Shown here one piece after another: positions 36,030 through 46,695 of a DNA stretch of 64,000 bases (position 1 is the stretch's first letter; each line of letters opens with the position of its first letter). Under the pieces are notes generated by a model. That model made no database searches, had not been told where the DNA came from, and was given only the letters and a program-made list of their open reading frames with translations. This DNA comes from Sphingobacteriales bacterium (GTDB lineage Bacteria; Bacteroidota; Bacteroidia; Chitinophagales; UBA2359), in the NCBI GenBank assembly GCA_016706405.1, contig JADJJT010000003.1:682001-746000 (forward strand), given 5' to 3'. The position numbers and the translations under genes were made by a program.

Positions 36030-37340
36030 ATGGATCAGTTAGTAATGGCCGCGCAGTTAATTTTGGCGCTAACAATTTTAGTCGCCATACACGAGTTTGG
36101 CCATTTTATTACCGCTAAATTATTTGGCATGCGTGTACCTAAGTTTTTTATTTTTTTTGATGCCTGGGGGAAAAAACTTTGGAGCAAAAAAGTAGGAGAT
36201 ACCGAGTATGGCATTGGCTGGCTACCCTTGGGCGGCTATGTGCAAATTTCGGGCATGATAGATGAAACGCAAAGCGCAAAAGACCTTCAAAAAGAACCCG
36301 AACCATGGGAGTTTAGAGCTAAACCAATATGGCAACGTTTTATAGTAATGATAGCCGGCATTGTTATGAACCTAATTTTGGGTTTTATGCTGTTTGTATT
36401 TATAACCAAACATTACAGAGCTGAATATATACCAATGACCGAAATTAACAAAGAAGGTATTTACGCTTTGCCGGCCGCCGAAGAAATAGGCTTTAAAAAT
36501 GGCGATAAAATAATAAGCATTAACGGTTCAACCCCTGAACGTTTTAACGATGCCAAAACCTTTAGAGTTATGTTAAACGGCAGTTTTGAGGTTGAACGCA
36601 ACGGTCAAAAACAAATAATACAAACACCACCCGATTTTGCAAATAAACTTAAAGCCGGATTTATTGCCCCCCTGCCTCAAAAAACTGTCATCAGCCAAAT
36701 TGCCCCCGACCTCGGAGCCGATAAAGCCGGTTTAAAACAAGGCGACGAAATAACCAAACTACAAGGCCATGCGGTAGGCAGGTTTTTACCATTCAGAGAC
36801 TCTTTGGCTCAATACAAAAACAGTTCGGTTCAACTTGAAATTTTACGCGAGGGCAAACCTTTGTCAATTACAGCCCAAGTTGATACAGCAGGCAAATTGG
36901 GTTTTATTCCGGATTACGAAGCCGGCTACTCCAAAAAACCATACACCATAGGCAGCGCTTTTGGCTATGGCATTTCTGATGGCTGGGACTTATTGATTGG
37001 TCAGGCATTAAGTATTGGCAAAATGTTCAAAGGCGATATTAACGTTCGCGAAAACTTAGCCAGCCCCATTGGCATAGCCCAAATTTATGGCAGTGAATGG
37101 GATTGGAGCCGATTTTGGAGCATAACTGCCATGCTTTCATTGGTGTTGGCTTTTATGAATCTATTGCCCATACCAGCCCTCGATGGCGGTCATATTGTAT
37201 TTTTGGGCATCGAAGCGGTAATGGGTCGCAAAGTACCCGAGCATATCCTTGAAAAAGCGCAGATAGTGGGTTTTGTTCTAGTAATGGCTCTGATGGTTTT
37301 TGCCTTTGGCAACGATATTTACAAAATTTTTACCCGATAG
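36030..37340 (+). CDS. rseP: Site-2 intramembrane zinc protease RseP
   Basis: 436 residues. Helix 1 carries the zinc motif VAIHEFGHF (His21, Glu22, His25). Two PDZ domains follow (about 140-205 and 225-290), with GFKNGDKIISINGS and AGLKQGDEITKLQGH. The distal motif NLLPIPALDGGH (about 385) supplies the third ligand. It has at least four membrane helices. RseP-type enzymes cleave anti-sigma factors within the membrane; no anti-sigma gene is adjacent. Confidence 0.95.
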   Translation: MDQLVMAAQLILALTILVAIHEFGHFITAKLFGMRVPKFFIFFDAWGKKLWSKKVGDTEYGIGWLPLGGYVQISGMIDETQSAKDLQKEPEPWEFRAKPIWQRFIVMIAGIVMNLILGFMLFVFITKHYRAEYIPMTEINKEGIYALPAAEEIGFKNGDKIISINGSTPERFNDAKTFRVMLNGSFEVERNGQKQIIQTPPDFANKLKAGFIAPLPQKTVISQIAPDLGADKAGLKQGDEITKLQGHAVGRFLPFRDSLAQYKNSSVQLEILREGKPLSITAQVDTAGKLGFIPDYEAGYSKKPYTIGSAFGYGISDGWDLLIGQALSIGKMFKGDINVRENLASPIGIAQIYGSEWDWSRFWSITAMLSLVLAFMNLLPIPALDGGHIVFLGIEAVMGRKVPEHILEKAQIVGFVLVMALMVFAFGNDIYKIFTR

Positions 37341-37467
37341 CCTGAAAACAATAAGAAATAATAACGTAACTGCTTGCCGGATTATATCTTATCCGGAAAC
37401 AAATTATAAGCTTCCATTCAAAGCTTATATCATAAAGAACAACAAAAACACCTCCAAACAATAATAA

Positions 37468-38910
37468 ATGATACAAACAAGCACCGCCGTTATAACCAAT
37501 ACCGATTTTGAATCAAATGACACCGTTACCGAAACAACAATCGCCGAAATTAAGCGAAAACAACTCGACTTTTTTAATACCGGCGTAACCAAAACCCTCG
37601 ATTTTAGAATAGCACAATTAAAAAAACTGCGTGCCGCTGTTTTAAAATACGAACAAGAACTGCTAAACGCACAAAAAACCGACTATAATAAACCAAATTT
37701 CGAATCGTATGCCTTAGAAATTGGTTTGGTTATAATAGAAATTGACCGTTTCATTAAAAAATTGGCGCAGTGGGCTAAGCCTACCCCTGTAAAAACTCCT
37801 CTGTTTTTTTTTAAAAGCAATAGTTTTATTTACCGCGAACCATTAGGGCAGGTACTTATTATTGGCCCTTGGAACTACCCCGTTTTATTAATGTTACGCC
37901 CTATTATTGGGGCAATATCCGGAGGAAATACCATTGTCGTAAAACCCAGCGAGTTAGCAACAAAAACCAGCGCCGTAGTAGCTAATTTGTTGCGCGAAAC
38001 TTTCCCCGAATATTTTGTAGCCGTTTTTGAGGGCGGCCCCAACGTAGCAAGTAGCTTATTACAGCATAAATGGGATTTCATTTTTTTTACCGGAAGCTCG
38101 AAAGTAGGTAAAATTGTTTATCAGGCAGCCGCCAAACACCTAACGCCGGTTGTTTTAGAACTTGGTGGCAAAAGCCCAGTCATTGTACACCGCGATGCCA
38201 ACTTGCCTGTTGCAGCAAAACGCATAGTTTGGGGTAAATTTATAAACGGTGGGCAAACCTGCATTGCCCCCGACTATTTACTGGTTCACGAAGCGGTTAA
38301 AAACGAATTCGTTCAATATTTAATAGCTGCCATTCAAAAACAATACGGAGAAGACGCGCAAAAAAGTCCAGACTATTGCCGTATCATAAACGAACGCAAT
38401 TTTTTACGCTTGGCAAAAATGCTGCCAACCGAAGGCATTATTTATGGCGGCCATACCGACTACGCTAACCTATATATTAGTCCAACTTTAGTTGAGGGAC
38501 TAACACCTAACGCGCCACTGATGCAAGAGGAAATTTTTGGCCCCATTTTGCCTATTTTTACTTACAAAAATTTAGACGAAGCCGTTGCCTTTGTTAACCA
38601 GTTTCCCAAACCACTGTCGGCCTACTTTTTTACCGAAAACACCCAAATCAGCAACCAGTTATTAAACGATATACCGGCCGGCGGCGGTTGCATAAACGAT
38701 ACCGTCATACATTTTGGCAACGATGCCCTGCCGTTTGGCGGCGTAGGCGAAAGCGGTATGGGCAATTATGGCGGCAAACAAACTTACCAAATGTTTACCA
38801 ACCAAAAAGGTTATATAAACCACGCCACTAATTTTGACCCATGGATGCGCTACCCCCCTTATAAATTACCACTTAAATTAGTAAAAAAAATGCTTAAATG
38901 GACTTTATAA
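37468..38910 (+). CDS. Aldehyde dehydrogenase (class 3-like)
   Basis: 480 residues. NAD-binding and catalytic motifs are PWNYPVLLMLRPIIGA, KPSELATKTSAV, FTGSSKVGKIV, LELGGKSPVIV (general-base Glu) and GQTCIAPDYLL (nucleophilic Cys). PLSAYFFTEN and the C-terminal FGGVGESGMGNYGG are typical of the ALDH3/fatty-aldehyde branch. It oxidises aldehydes to carboxylic acids. No C-terminal membrane anchor is evident, so it is probably cytoplasmic. It stands alone, 127 bp after rseP. Confidence 0.93.
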   Translation: MIQTSTAVITNTDFESNDTVTETTIAEIKRKQLDFFNTGVTKTLDFRIAQLKKLRAAVLKYEQELLNAQKTDYNKPNFESYALEIGLVIIEIDRFIKKLAQWAKPTPVKTPLFFFKSNSFIYREPLGQVLIIGPWNYPVLLMLRPIIGAISGGNTIVVKPSELATKTSAVVANLLRETFPEYFVAVFEGGPNVASSLLQHKWDFIFFTGSSKVGKIVYQAAAKHLTPVVLELGGKSPVIVHRDANLPVAAKRIVWGKFINGGQTCIAPDYLLVHEAVKNEFVQYLIAAIQKQYGEDAQKSPDYCRIINERNFLRLAKMLPTEGIIYGGHTDYANLYISPTLVEGLTPNAPLMQEEIFGPILPIFTYKNLDEAVAFVNQFPKPLSAYFFTENTQISNQLLNDIPAGGGCINDTVIHFGNDALPFGGVGESGMGNYGGKQTYQMFTNQKGYINHATNFDPWMRYPPYKLPLKLVKKMLKWTL

Positions 38911-39178
38911 TATTTCGCTTTAAGTAAGCACTCATCAAGACTTTGAATTGAAGTATAAATATTTTAAGTATATACACAAAAAAATTAACCGTCATTTTTT
39001 TTTAAATTTTATCCGGATATTTTAAAGAATCTAGCTATTATTTTTTCCGGATTAAGGAACTATTTAAGCCTGAAATAACTATTTAGTTATCATACCCTCA
39101 GATTAAATATTAAGTTTATCACTTCAATTCATTATTTTATTGTAATTAATTTGTTTTTTTAATTAACTATTTCCTCGC

Positions 39179-40054
39179 GTGAAAGGCATTATTTTAGCCG
39201 GAGGCCTAGGCACCCGTTTGCACCCCATAACATACGTATTAAGCAAACAAGTAATACCCATATACGACAAACCCATGATTTACTACCCGCTTTCGACACT
39301 TATGTTGGCGGGTATCAATGAGATATTGATAATTTCGACCCCCGAACACCTACCACTATTTAAAACCTTATTGGGCGATGGCCAACAATTAGGCTGCCAT
39401 TTTAGCTATATGGAGCAGCATAAGCCCAACGGCTTGGCGCAAGCCTTTGTATTAGGCCAGCAATTTATAGGTAACGACCGTGTGGCTTTAGTTTTAGGCG
39501 ATAATATTTTTTATGGAACTGCCTTTGAAAAACAACTCGAACAAACCGCCCAAATTAACGGAGGTGTAATATTTGCCTATCACGTCTCTGACCCAGAAAG
39601 GTATGGCGTAGTTGAGTTTGACGGCAATTACAAAGCTATATCCATTGAAGAAAAACCCGAAAAACCGCGCTCAAACTATGCCGTTCCCGGATTATATTTT
39701 TATGATAACGATGTAATTGAAATTGCAAAAAACCTTAAACCATCGGCACGCGGCGAATACGAAATAACCGATGTAAACCGCGCCTACCTACAACGCGGCG
39801 ACCTGCGCGTAATTACCCTCGACCGCGGCACAGCATGGCTCGACACTGGTACTTTTGACTCGTTGATGCAGGCAAGTCAGTTTGTACAAGTAATTGAAAC
39901 AAGGCAAGGGCTAAAAATTGGCTGCATAGAAGAGGTGGCTTTCCGGAAAGGATTTATTAACGCCAAACAATTATTACAACTCGCACAACCTTTGCTAAAA
40001 AGTGGCTACGGCAATTATTTGGTCGAAATTGCCAACACATCATTACCTGTTTAA
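39179..40054 (+). CDS. rfbA: Glucose-1-phosphate thymidylyltransferase
   Basis: 291 residues from GTG 39179, giving MKGIILAGGLGTRLHPITY, the nucleotide-binding signature. KQVIPIYDKPMIYYPLS, LVLGDNIFYG, VVEFDGNYKAISIEEKPE and TAWLDTGTFDSL are all diagnostic. It makes dTDP-glucose from dTTP and glucose-1-phosphate, the first step toward dTDP-rhamnose and other deoxysugars. The usual partners rfbB, rfbC and rfbD are not adjacent. Confidence 0.95.
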   Translation: MKGIILAGGLGTRLHPITYVLSKQVIPIYDKPMIYYPLSTLMLAGINEILIISTPEHLPLFKTLLGDGQQLGCHFSYMEQHKPNGLAQAFVLGQQFIGNDRVALVLGDNIFYGTAFEKQLEQTAQINGGVIFAYHVSDPERYGVVEFDGNYKAISIEEKPEKPRSNYAVPGLYFYDNDVIEIAKNLKPSARGEYEITDVNRAYLQRGDLRVITLDRGTAWLDTGTFDSLMQASQFVQVIETRQGLKIGCIEEVAFRKGFINAKQLLQLAQPLLKSGYGNYLVEIANTSLPV

Positions 40055-40086
40055 ATTTACAATTAAAAACAAAATCAATACTCGTC

Positions 40087-40320
40087 ATGTTTAAATTTGT
40101 TGTTGTCCTTTTAATTTTGTATATTTTATATAAAATAACAACCAAATACATACTGCCAATCTACCGGCTTCATAATAAAATAAAAGCCCAGGTAGAAGAA
40201 CAACTAAATGCCCAACAAAACTATTACAATCAATCTAAACCAACGAATAACAGCCAAACCAAAGCCTCCACTTCAAAACGTGGCGGCGAGTACATTGAGT
40301 ACGAAGAAGTAAAAGATTAA
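40087..40320 (+). CDS. DUF4834 family small membrane protein
   Basis: 77 residues: one N-terminal transmembrane helix (FVVVLLILYILYKIT), a basic stretch, then a Gln/Asn/Ser-rich tail ending GGEYIEYEEVKD. This layout matches DUF4834 proteins of Bacteroidota. It is 32 bp after rfbA and 111 bp before the methyltransferase gene. The function is unknown; the acidic tail faces the cytoplasm if the helix is an N-out anchor. Confidence 0.85.
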   Translation: MFKFVVVLLILYILYKITTKYILPIYRLHNKIKAQVEEQLNAQQNYYNQSKPTNNSQTKASTSKRGGEYIEYEEVKD

Positions 40321-40431
40321 ACCAGCTATCACTTAAAATACTGTAAATACAAAATTGCTAATTATCTTTACGCAAGTTCAATCAACCACAGCGCCAATAC
40401 ATTTTTTTATAACCTAAATTACCTGCTGCTT

Positions 40432-41214
40432 ATGCCCTGGAGCCCCGACCAATATAACCAGTTTAAAACCGAGCGTTACGCCCCGTTTTACGATTTACTT
40501 GCCCTTATTAAACCTATTGTAAAACCCCAGCAACAACAGGCACAAATTATGGACTTAGGGTGCGGTACCGGCGAACTAACTCACTTGTTAGCCCAACATT
40601 TGCCCGATTGCCATATAACAGGCATTGATAGCTCGCCTGAAATGCTATTGCGCACCAACGAATATAAAACCGACAAGTTGCATTTTGAATTGATGCCTAT
40701 TGAGGCTTTTTTATCCGGAAATAATACCTACGACCTTATTTTTTCAAATGCTGCCCTGCAATGGGTCGAAAATCATGTTGATACACTGGCCAAAATCATA
40801 GCCAAAATAAATAAAAATGGCGGGCAGTTAATTGCTCAAATGCCCTCGAACCACAACCATATTACCCATTTAGCCATACAACATTTAGCCTCGCAAATGC
40901 CCTACCACAAAGCGTTAAATGGTTTTGTTCGCAAGGCCCCAGTACTAAAAACCGAGCAATACGCACAATTATTACACGATTGCGGGGCTACCCAAATAAC
41001 TATTTACGAAAAAATATACCCACACACCCTAAATAATGCTACCGACCTTTTTAACTGGGCAATGGGTACTGCTTTGGTGCCCTATTTTGAACGCTTGCCC
41101 GATGAATTAGTAGCGTCATTCAAATCACAGTACCTCAATATTTTAGAGGCTTACTACCCAAACAACCCGGTGTTTTACCCCTTTAAACGCATACTTTTAG
41201 CTGCCCAATTTTAA
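40432..41214 (+). CDS. Class I SAM-dependent methyltransferase (trans-aconitate methyltransferase-like)
   Basis: 260 residues. SAM-binding motifs are MDLGCGTGELTHLLA (motif I), ITGIDSSPEML and LIFSNAALQWVEN. The order and the C-terminal helical region (ATDLFNWAMGTALVPYF) resemble Tam, which methylates trans-aconitate. The true substrate is unproven. It starts at ATG 40432. Confidence 0.85.
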   Translation: MPWSPDQYNQFKTERYAPFYDLLALIKPIVKPQQQQAQIMDLGCGTGELTHLLAQHLPDCHITGIDSSPEMLLRTNEYKTDKLHFELMPIEAFLSGNNTYDLIFSNAALQWVENHVDTLAKIIAKINKNGGQLIAQMPSNHNHITHLAIQHLASQMPYHKALNGFVRKAPVLKTEQYAQLLHDCGATQITIYEKIYPHTLNNATDLFNWAMGTALVPYFERLPDELVASFKSQYLNILEAYYPNNPVFYPFKRILLAAQF

Positions 41215-41313
41215 TTATTCAGGTAGGCTTTAAATCGAATTTTATTTTGCCCTCTCCCCTACCCTGTTTCGGTTTTTAGCTGGGCAAAGAGAAGCGCTTT
41301 TTTCTTTTCGTCG

Positions 41314-42054
41314 TTATATCAAGGCAAACAAATCAGTTACACCTACGTAACGGTTTGCGATAAAGCCTTCGGCAAAATCAAAGCCGCAAGGTTTACCAAA
41401 GTCGGCATTGCGATTTTTTACCCGCTCTAAAAAGTTTTTATCCGATATATAAGTTGCTGGTTCAGGGTCGTTAGGATTTGGGTTGTAAAACTGCGAGGCA
41501 TAAGCAGTAATGGCTGCCATTTTTTGATTAATAAATGCCGATATATCCACAACAAAATGGGGCACCATTAATTTATCCTGTATATAGTGATAAACGGCTT
41601 GAGGTCGCCACGCAGGTTGGGCTTGCCCGTTGATGTCTGTGGTAGTAATTTTGCGCAATCCGGATAAAAAGCAAGCATCGGCTACTAATTTTGCCCCCTT
41701 GGCATGGTCGGGGTGGCGGTCGTCAATAGCGTTGGCCAAAACAATATCGGGTTGATACGCCCTTATAACTTGAATGATTCCTAACTGGTGGGTGGCATCG
41801 TGGGCAAAAAAACCATCGGCAAAGCCTAAATTTATCCGGATATTTAACCCAATAATAGCAGCAGCTTTCGTGGCTTCTTCAAGACGCAACTCGGGGGTGC
41901 CACGTGTTCCTAATTCGCCTTTTGTTAAATCAACCACACCTACTTTTTTGCCTTGGGCTATGGCAGCCATTAGGGTGCCGGCGCAGCTAAGTTCTATATC
42001 ATCCGGATGCGCCCCGAAAGCCAAGATATCTAATTTTTGTATTGCAAAGCTCAT
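41314..42054 (-). CDS. bshB1: Bacillithiol biosynthesis deacetylase BshB1
   Basis: 246 residues of the LmbE/PIG-L fold. The zinc and catalytic motif LAFGAHPDDIELSCAG opens the protein. DLTKGELGTRGTPELRLEEA and IDDRHPDHAKGAKL are hallmarks of BshB1, which deacetylates GlcNAc-malate in bacillithiol synthesis. Bacteroidota use this thiol. No bshA or bshC is seen in the window. Confidence 0.92.
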   Translation of the reverse strand: MSFAIQKLDILAFGAHPDDIELSCAGTLMAAIAQGKKVGVVDLTKGELGTRGTPELRLEEATKAAAIIGLNIRINLGFADGFFAHDATHQLGIIQVIRAYQPDIVLANAIDDRHPDHAKGAKLVADACFLSGLRKITTTDINGQAQPAWRPQAVYHYIQDKLMVPHFVVDISAFINQKMAAITAYASQFYNPNPNDPEPATYISDKNFLERVKNRNADFGKPCGFDFAEGFIANRYVGVTDLFALI

Positions 42055-42098
42055 TTTATTTAATTGCCTATGTTTATCCGAGTGCTAATACTTTAATA

Positions 42099-42581
42099 TT
42101 ATTTATTATAGTTAAAATGAGTCAGAATATCGTGTTGCAAAGTTTTAAAATACATTGGGAAGATACCAAAAGCGCCATACAAGCGCATTGCACCCATTAG
42201 CAACAAAATAGCAACAATAATTAGCCAAAAAGTAGCCGATAAATCTCCTTTAACTAAGCCCATCACTACAAATAAGGTAGTAATAATGGCTATTTGCACC
42301 CAAATCCGGGTAATTTTTCCTTCAAACTCTACCAACCAATGCCCATCGGAGTTAGGTTTTAAAGCAATACTTCCCCAACTAAACGAGCGCAGTTGCGGGT
42401 AACGCCTATCAATACCCAAGCGGTAAACTGCGTTGGTAAACTGAGTAGTATTACCATGTTGGGTTTGCGAACTTGGCCGGTGTTTGGCGACCCAATCGTT
42501 TAAATATTGTAATAAAGCTTGTTCGGGAATTTGCTTTGGCAGGGTAAAATGGGTGGTTGCTAAGAACGGAAATTTGCTCAT
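42099..42581 (-). CDS. Unknown protein with two transmembrane helices
   Basis: 160 residues from the ATG at 42581. A TTG four codons upstream is less likely. A soluble N-terminal part (FPFLATTHFTLPKQIPEQ, then SFSWGSIALKPNSDGHWLVE) precedes two hydrophobic helices at about 100-145 (IWVQIAIITTLFVVMGLV and FWLIIVAILLLMGAM). I do not recognise the family. It lies 44 bp upstream of bshB1 on the same strand and is probably co-transcribed with it. Confidence 0.7.
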   Translation of the reverse strand: MSKFPFLATTHFTLPKQIPEQALLQYLNDWVAKHRPSSQTQHGNTTQFTNAVYRLGIDRRYPQLRSFSWGSIALKPNSDGHWLVEFEGKITRIWVQIAIITTLFVVMGLVKGDLSATFWLIIVAILLLMGAMRLYGAFGIFPMYFKTLQHDILTHFNYNK

Positions 42582-42633
42582 GGGTAAAAACAAATTAAAA
42601 AATAAAAAAAGAGGTGAGATGATACAACAAAAT

Positions 42634-42671
42634 GCACAAACGCACTAGTTCATTATTTAGTGCGTTTGTGC
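42634..42671 (-). terminator. Intrinsic terminator after the giant surface-protein gene
   Basis: A perfect 14-bp stem GCACAAACGCACTA with TAGTGCGTTTGTGC closes a 10-nt loop. Beyond it, on the minus strand, T-rich DNA leads toward the next gene. It lies about 55 nt after the stop at 42727. Confidence 0.82.
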
Positions 42672-42726
42672 TTATCATAAAAGCGAGCAAATAAGACAAT
42701 AAAATTAATAAATCAATTTTAGCCGC

Positions 42727-45700
42727 TTACTTTACAACTTTTTGAACGATGGTTGTTTGGGCATTACTGACAGATAAGGTGTAAATGCCACTTGCCAACT
42801 GTTGAGTGGGTATTTGTAAACTATTTAATCCGGAATGTTGAGCGGTTAGCTGACGACTATAAACCTTACGTCCGGAAATATCGTATAAATTAACCTCAAC
42901 CATTGTATTACCTTTGTCAAATGATGTATTGTCTATTGTAAAATCGACATTTAACACATTGGCAAATGGTACCGGACAAACCTGTTGAAAAGCTAATTGC
43001 ATAAGGTAATTACTATTTGCGCGCTCAACCTGATTTGTGGCTAAATTTTGATATTTTCCATCGTTGTCAATGGCTACCAATTGGTAATAATTAACACCAT
43101 TATTGGGGTTGGCATCAAACAACTGATAGTTGCGTTGTGTTGTGCTGTTTCCGTTCACAGGCAGGCTACCAATTAGCGACCATTGCCCTTGTGCATTTAA
43201 ACGATTTATTTGATAGGCTGTTACCTGAGTTTCGGTAGCGGTTTGCCATTGCAGTAAATTGCCTTTTGGTTGAGCTACCCCTTCAAAACTTAATAAATTA
43301 ATGGGCAGTACGGCGCTAAGTTGAATAGTTAGGGTTTGGGTGCATCCGGTAATATTATTAATAACTTCGACGGTATTTACCGATTTATTGGGCACGCTCT
43401 TAATAGAAAGAATACTATCCGGACTTGCTATTTCAAAGCTTGTATCGTTATTAAAAATTACAGTATATCCGTTCGTCTCAACGCCACCTTTTACTAACAG
43501 GGTAATAGTAAAATCGTCTGTATCATAATTGTAAGTTGATTCGTCCAAAACGTTTAAACTTGTAACAACTACAGCGTTACCCAAGCCCATAGCATAACAA
43601 AAATCGGGCAAATTATCTAAGTCGTCAATATTTGTAAGCGCAAGTATTATAGCTTCCTCTCCGGACTTAAAGTTAATACCATAAATTGCGTACATTCCGG
43701 ATTCGGCGGGGTATTCAAATTCGCCCAAAGTACTTATTTCTAAAATTTGGTTGTCTTTTGTAAATAGGTAATAGGTTGAATAGCCATTTGTATTATCACC
43801 ATCGGCGGTAAAACCAAAGATACCAGCATCGCAGGTTACAATGGGGTCAACTGGAAAAATTTGCCCAATATTAGCTTCGCAATCAACAGTTGTGCAGTCG
43901 GGCGAGGTGGGGTCGAGGATTTCAAATGCGGCGCCGGTCTTATCTAAATAGGCGCACCATGTTTTGGCATCAATTGCCGCAATAAGGTCGGTAATTGAAG
44001 CGCCGGGGGCAATAAGTGGTTCAATATCGGTTTGGTTGTCTATATAATAAGTAAAGGTATGGACGGTGTAATTTCCGGTAATTAAGCCTAAATCGGCAAG
44101 GTTCAGCACAGCGTTACTAAATGGTGCGGCAATAGCGGTTGAGGTAGCAGTAATAGCATCTCCGCCTTGTGGCACTACAATAAATACAGTTAGGTAGTCG
44201 CCATCGGTAACTAAGGGGGTAGCCATAGCTTCAATATTAATTACGGCATCATTGCAATAGGCGGAAGCATCTAGGGTGGTAATATCTAAAGCCACTTCCG
44301 AGCACAATAGGCAGTCGTAACTATTACCCGGCTCAACAGTTACCTCAACTCCGGCCAAATCAAGTACGGCACAAAGCCCGCCATTTATTAAGTCCATCAA
44401 ATCCAAAGCCGATGCGCCGCCATCTAAGGCATTAGTAACAGTCGGCAGATCGGTGTTTAAGACGTTAATTGTATGAATAAACCATGTTCCTTCGGGTAAA
44501 ACAATACCATCGCCAGTTAATGAATAGGTTTGTTGCGTGTATAATGGTGCGCCATTTGATACAAGATACAAGGTGGTGTAATCGGTTTCGCTGGCACCGG
44601 TTGCCGCAATAACAATTTCTTGGCCTGCGGGCGAGTCAGGGGGGCAAACTACTGCGTTGGTAAGCAAGGTTGGTGTACCAAAATTAGCATTGCAGCAGTT
44701 GGTTATTTCAATAACAACATACTGAACTGTATCTGCACACAACAAGTTTTCCAAAATTGCACTCTCAAGTTTGGTCATAAAGCCACCTATTTCAATTAAA
44801 TCTAACAATTTGCCTTCATCGGCTTTTAAGTAATTAACCGCAAAAATGGCAAATTGTCCGGGTGTGTCGAAGGCAATAGTCTCGCCTTCGTTAGCTATAA
44901 CAAGAATAGTGTTCGTGCTATTATCTATCACAATTATTTTTGTGGCATAAAGAGGGTCATTATTGTCGTCGGCAATGATAAAGTTGCCCATAAAGCCAAC
45001 ACATTCTGTAATCATAGCATTTTGCCCCAGACCAGCATCTGCTAAACAACCCGTACACAGTGGGTCGGTGGGGTCAAGTACCGTCAAAATTCCGGATACA
45101 TTACTTAGCGATACGCAATCGTTGTTTAATGCTGCACATAAAATTGATGCGCCCGGTTTTAAACAGTCGGCGATATCCGATTCTACTTCTAAGGCGTAAT
45201 TAATCACTACCAATTTATATTGTCCGGGGGCAAAATCGGCTGCCGAGATGCTTCCAACATCGTAAACGCCTACTAATGTTTCGGGAGAGTCGGCTGTATA
45301 AACCAATATTTTGGTGATATATTCCGAAGAGGTATTATTTCCGGATACCGTTACGGTAAACATGTCTTGTTGGCAAATTGGATTTATTGTTTCCAAATTT
45401 CCTGTTCCGGATGTATCTTCGCAAGGCGGCGGACTTACTTCGGCAACGTCAAAACAAAACTCGCCCACATTGGTGTCGTACCCATCAACAATAATATAAT
45501 AGGTTACGCCAGGTTCGGTTACAAAATTATTTACTCCGGCATAGGTTGTGCCCAATGTAGTATTGTCGTCGCAAGCCAAAAGTTGATAGTCGCCACAGCT
45601 ATTGCCTTTGTATATGGCCATTTGGGTATCTGAAAGCTGAGGCGTTACCGAGCCAGGGCAATTTTTGGTAATAATATTATAAGTGCCGCCTGTGCCGGTA

Positions 45701-46413
45701 AAACTAAACCAAACCGTATGCAAATAAGGGTCGTTGTCAAAAAAGCAATCGCCGGCGGGGTCAGAATTAATAGCACTTGCGCACTCGTTCGAGAAAGGCA
45801 TGTTTATAGCAACAGGGTTTTGGATGTCAAAAACTTGTGCGCCGGCACATTCATCGTTAAACACAAAACTACCGTTGCAGTTAGGATTACATAAAATTGG
45901 GTTTTGCGCCGAGTTTAAAATGGTATAAGTTGGGTAGTCAAAATTGGGGTCAATTCCGGTGCAATCGCTATCGTAATTTAACGAGCCGTCGGCATCGGGG
46001 GTAAGTAAGGGCACAATTACAATGGTTATACTGGGTTCGTTGCCCGTAAAAAGGCCGGCCAAACTAAGGTCGCCGGTGCCGTCATTGTAAACAGGGCCAT
46101 CGCTGTTCGATACAATTACATTCAAAGTATTGCAGGCATCAATACTGGGGTCGGTGCTTTCGGGCTGGCAACTGTAAATAGCCCACATAACAGCCGGATT
46201 AGGCATAGCACCACCCGGAATAAATTCAAGCGGGGGTAATATTAATGGCTCATTGTCGCAAATCGTTGCGCCACTTGGTGGACTAATATTATTGTTTAAA
46301 TTATCTAAAAAAATAGTGCATGGCTGAGCAGCTATATTAACCGAAGCTGTTGCCAAAAAAAGCAATAAAGCAGCCGCAAATAAAACTGGCAATAAGGAGA
46401 AACGCAATATCAT
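42727..46413 (-). CDS. Giant secreted repeat protein with T9SS type A sorting domain
   Basis: About 1228 residues. I take the ATG at 46413, because the signal peptide MILRFSLLPVLFAAALLLF starts there; a TTG 51 bp upstream only adds a second hydrophobic stretch. The body is acidic, Asn/Asp/Thr-rich and beta-strand-like, with recurring modules: STYYLFTKDNQILEISTLG, GYTVIFNNDTSF and YTTLYLVSNGAPLY segments spaced 130-200 residues apart, each followed by Cys-containing turns. It ends with NVLNVDFTI, YDISGRKVYSRQL, LASGIYTLSV and the basic end VQKVVK, a complete T9SS type A domain. It is expected on the cell surface. The ligand or role is unknown. Confidence 0.88.
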   Translation of the reverse strand: MILRFSLLPVLFAAALLLFLATASVNIAAQPCTIFLDNLNNNISPPSGATICDNEPLILPPLEFIPGGAMPNPAVMWAIYSCQPESTDPSIDACNTLNVIVSNSDGPVYNDGTGDLSLAGLFTGNEPSITIVIVPLLTPDADGSLNYDSDCTGIDPNFDYPTYTILNSAQNPILCNPNCNGSFVFNDECAGAQVFDIQNPVAINMPFSNECASAINSDPAGDCFFDNDPYLHTVWFSFTGTGGTYNIITKNCPGSVTPQLSDTQMAIYKGNSCGDYQLLACDDNTTLGTTYAGVNNFVTEPGVTYYIIVDGYDTNVGEFCFDVAEVSPPPCEDTSGTGNLETINPICQQDMFTVTVSGNNTSSEYITKILVYTADSPETLVGVYDVGSISAADFAPGQYKLVVINYALEVESDIADCLKPGASILCAALNNDCVSLSNVSGILTVLDPTDPLCTGCLADAGLGQNAMITECVGFMGNFIIADDNNDPLYATKIIVIDNSTNTILVIANEGETIAFDTPGQFAIFAVNYLKADEGKLLDLIEIGGFMTKLESAILENLLCADTVQYVVIEITNCCNANFGTPTLLTNAVVCPPDSPAGQEIVIAATGASETDYTTLYLVSNGAPLYTQQTYSLTGDGIVLPEGTWFIHTINVLNTDLPTVTNALDGGASALDLMDLINGGLCAVLDLAGVEVTVEPGNSYDCLLCSEVALDITTLDASAYCNDAVINIEAMATPLVTDGDYLTVFIVVPQGGDAITATSTAIAAPFSNAVLNLADLGLITGNYTVHTFTYYIDNQTDIEPLIAPGASITDLIAAIDAKTWCAYLDKTGAAFEILDPTSPDCTTVDCEANIGQIFPVDPIVTCDAGIFGFTADGDNTNGYSTYYLFTKDNQILEISTLGEFEYPAESGMYAIYGINFKSGEEAIILALTNIDDLDNLPDFCYAMGLGNAVVVTSLNVLDESTYNYDTDDFTITLLVKGGVETNGYTVIFNNDTSFEIASPDSILSIKSVPNKSVNTVEVINNITGCTQTLTIQLSAVLPINLLSFEGVAQPKGNLLQWQTATETQVTAYQINRLNAQGQWSLIGSLPVNGNSTTQRNYQLFDANPNNGVNYYQLVAIDNDGKYQNLATNQVERANSNYLMQLAFQQVCPVPFANVLNVDFTIDNTSFDKGNTMVEVNLYDISGRKVYSRQLTAQHSGLNSLQIPTQQLASGIYTLSVSNAQTTIVQKVVK

Positions 46414-46695
46414 AAATAAAACGAGTAAGAAAGAATTTATAAAATAACGTGCTAAGGTAGGCAAAAAAAATTATATCCGGAAGGGTTTTTTTAAGTAAAA
46501 GAACTCCGGAATTTAGCCTGTACTCTATTAAACTGTAAAAACAAACGCTGCGTTGCTTAAACAATCATATTTCGGACTAAAACACAGGTATAAAAATAAA
46601 CCTTCAAGCTAAAAAATTATAAAATTTCTAATTGACATATAGCTTTTAAGCATTAATTTTTTCGGAGTATTGTAGGCGAGTGTACTTTAGATTTA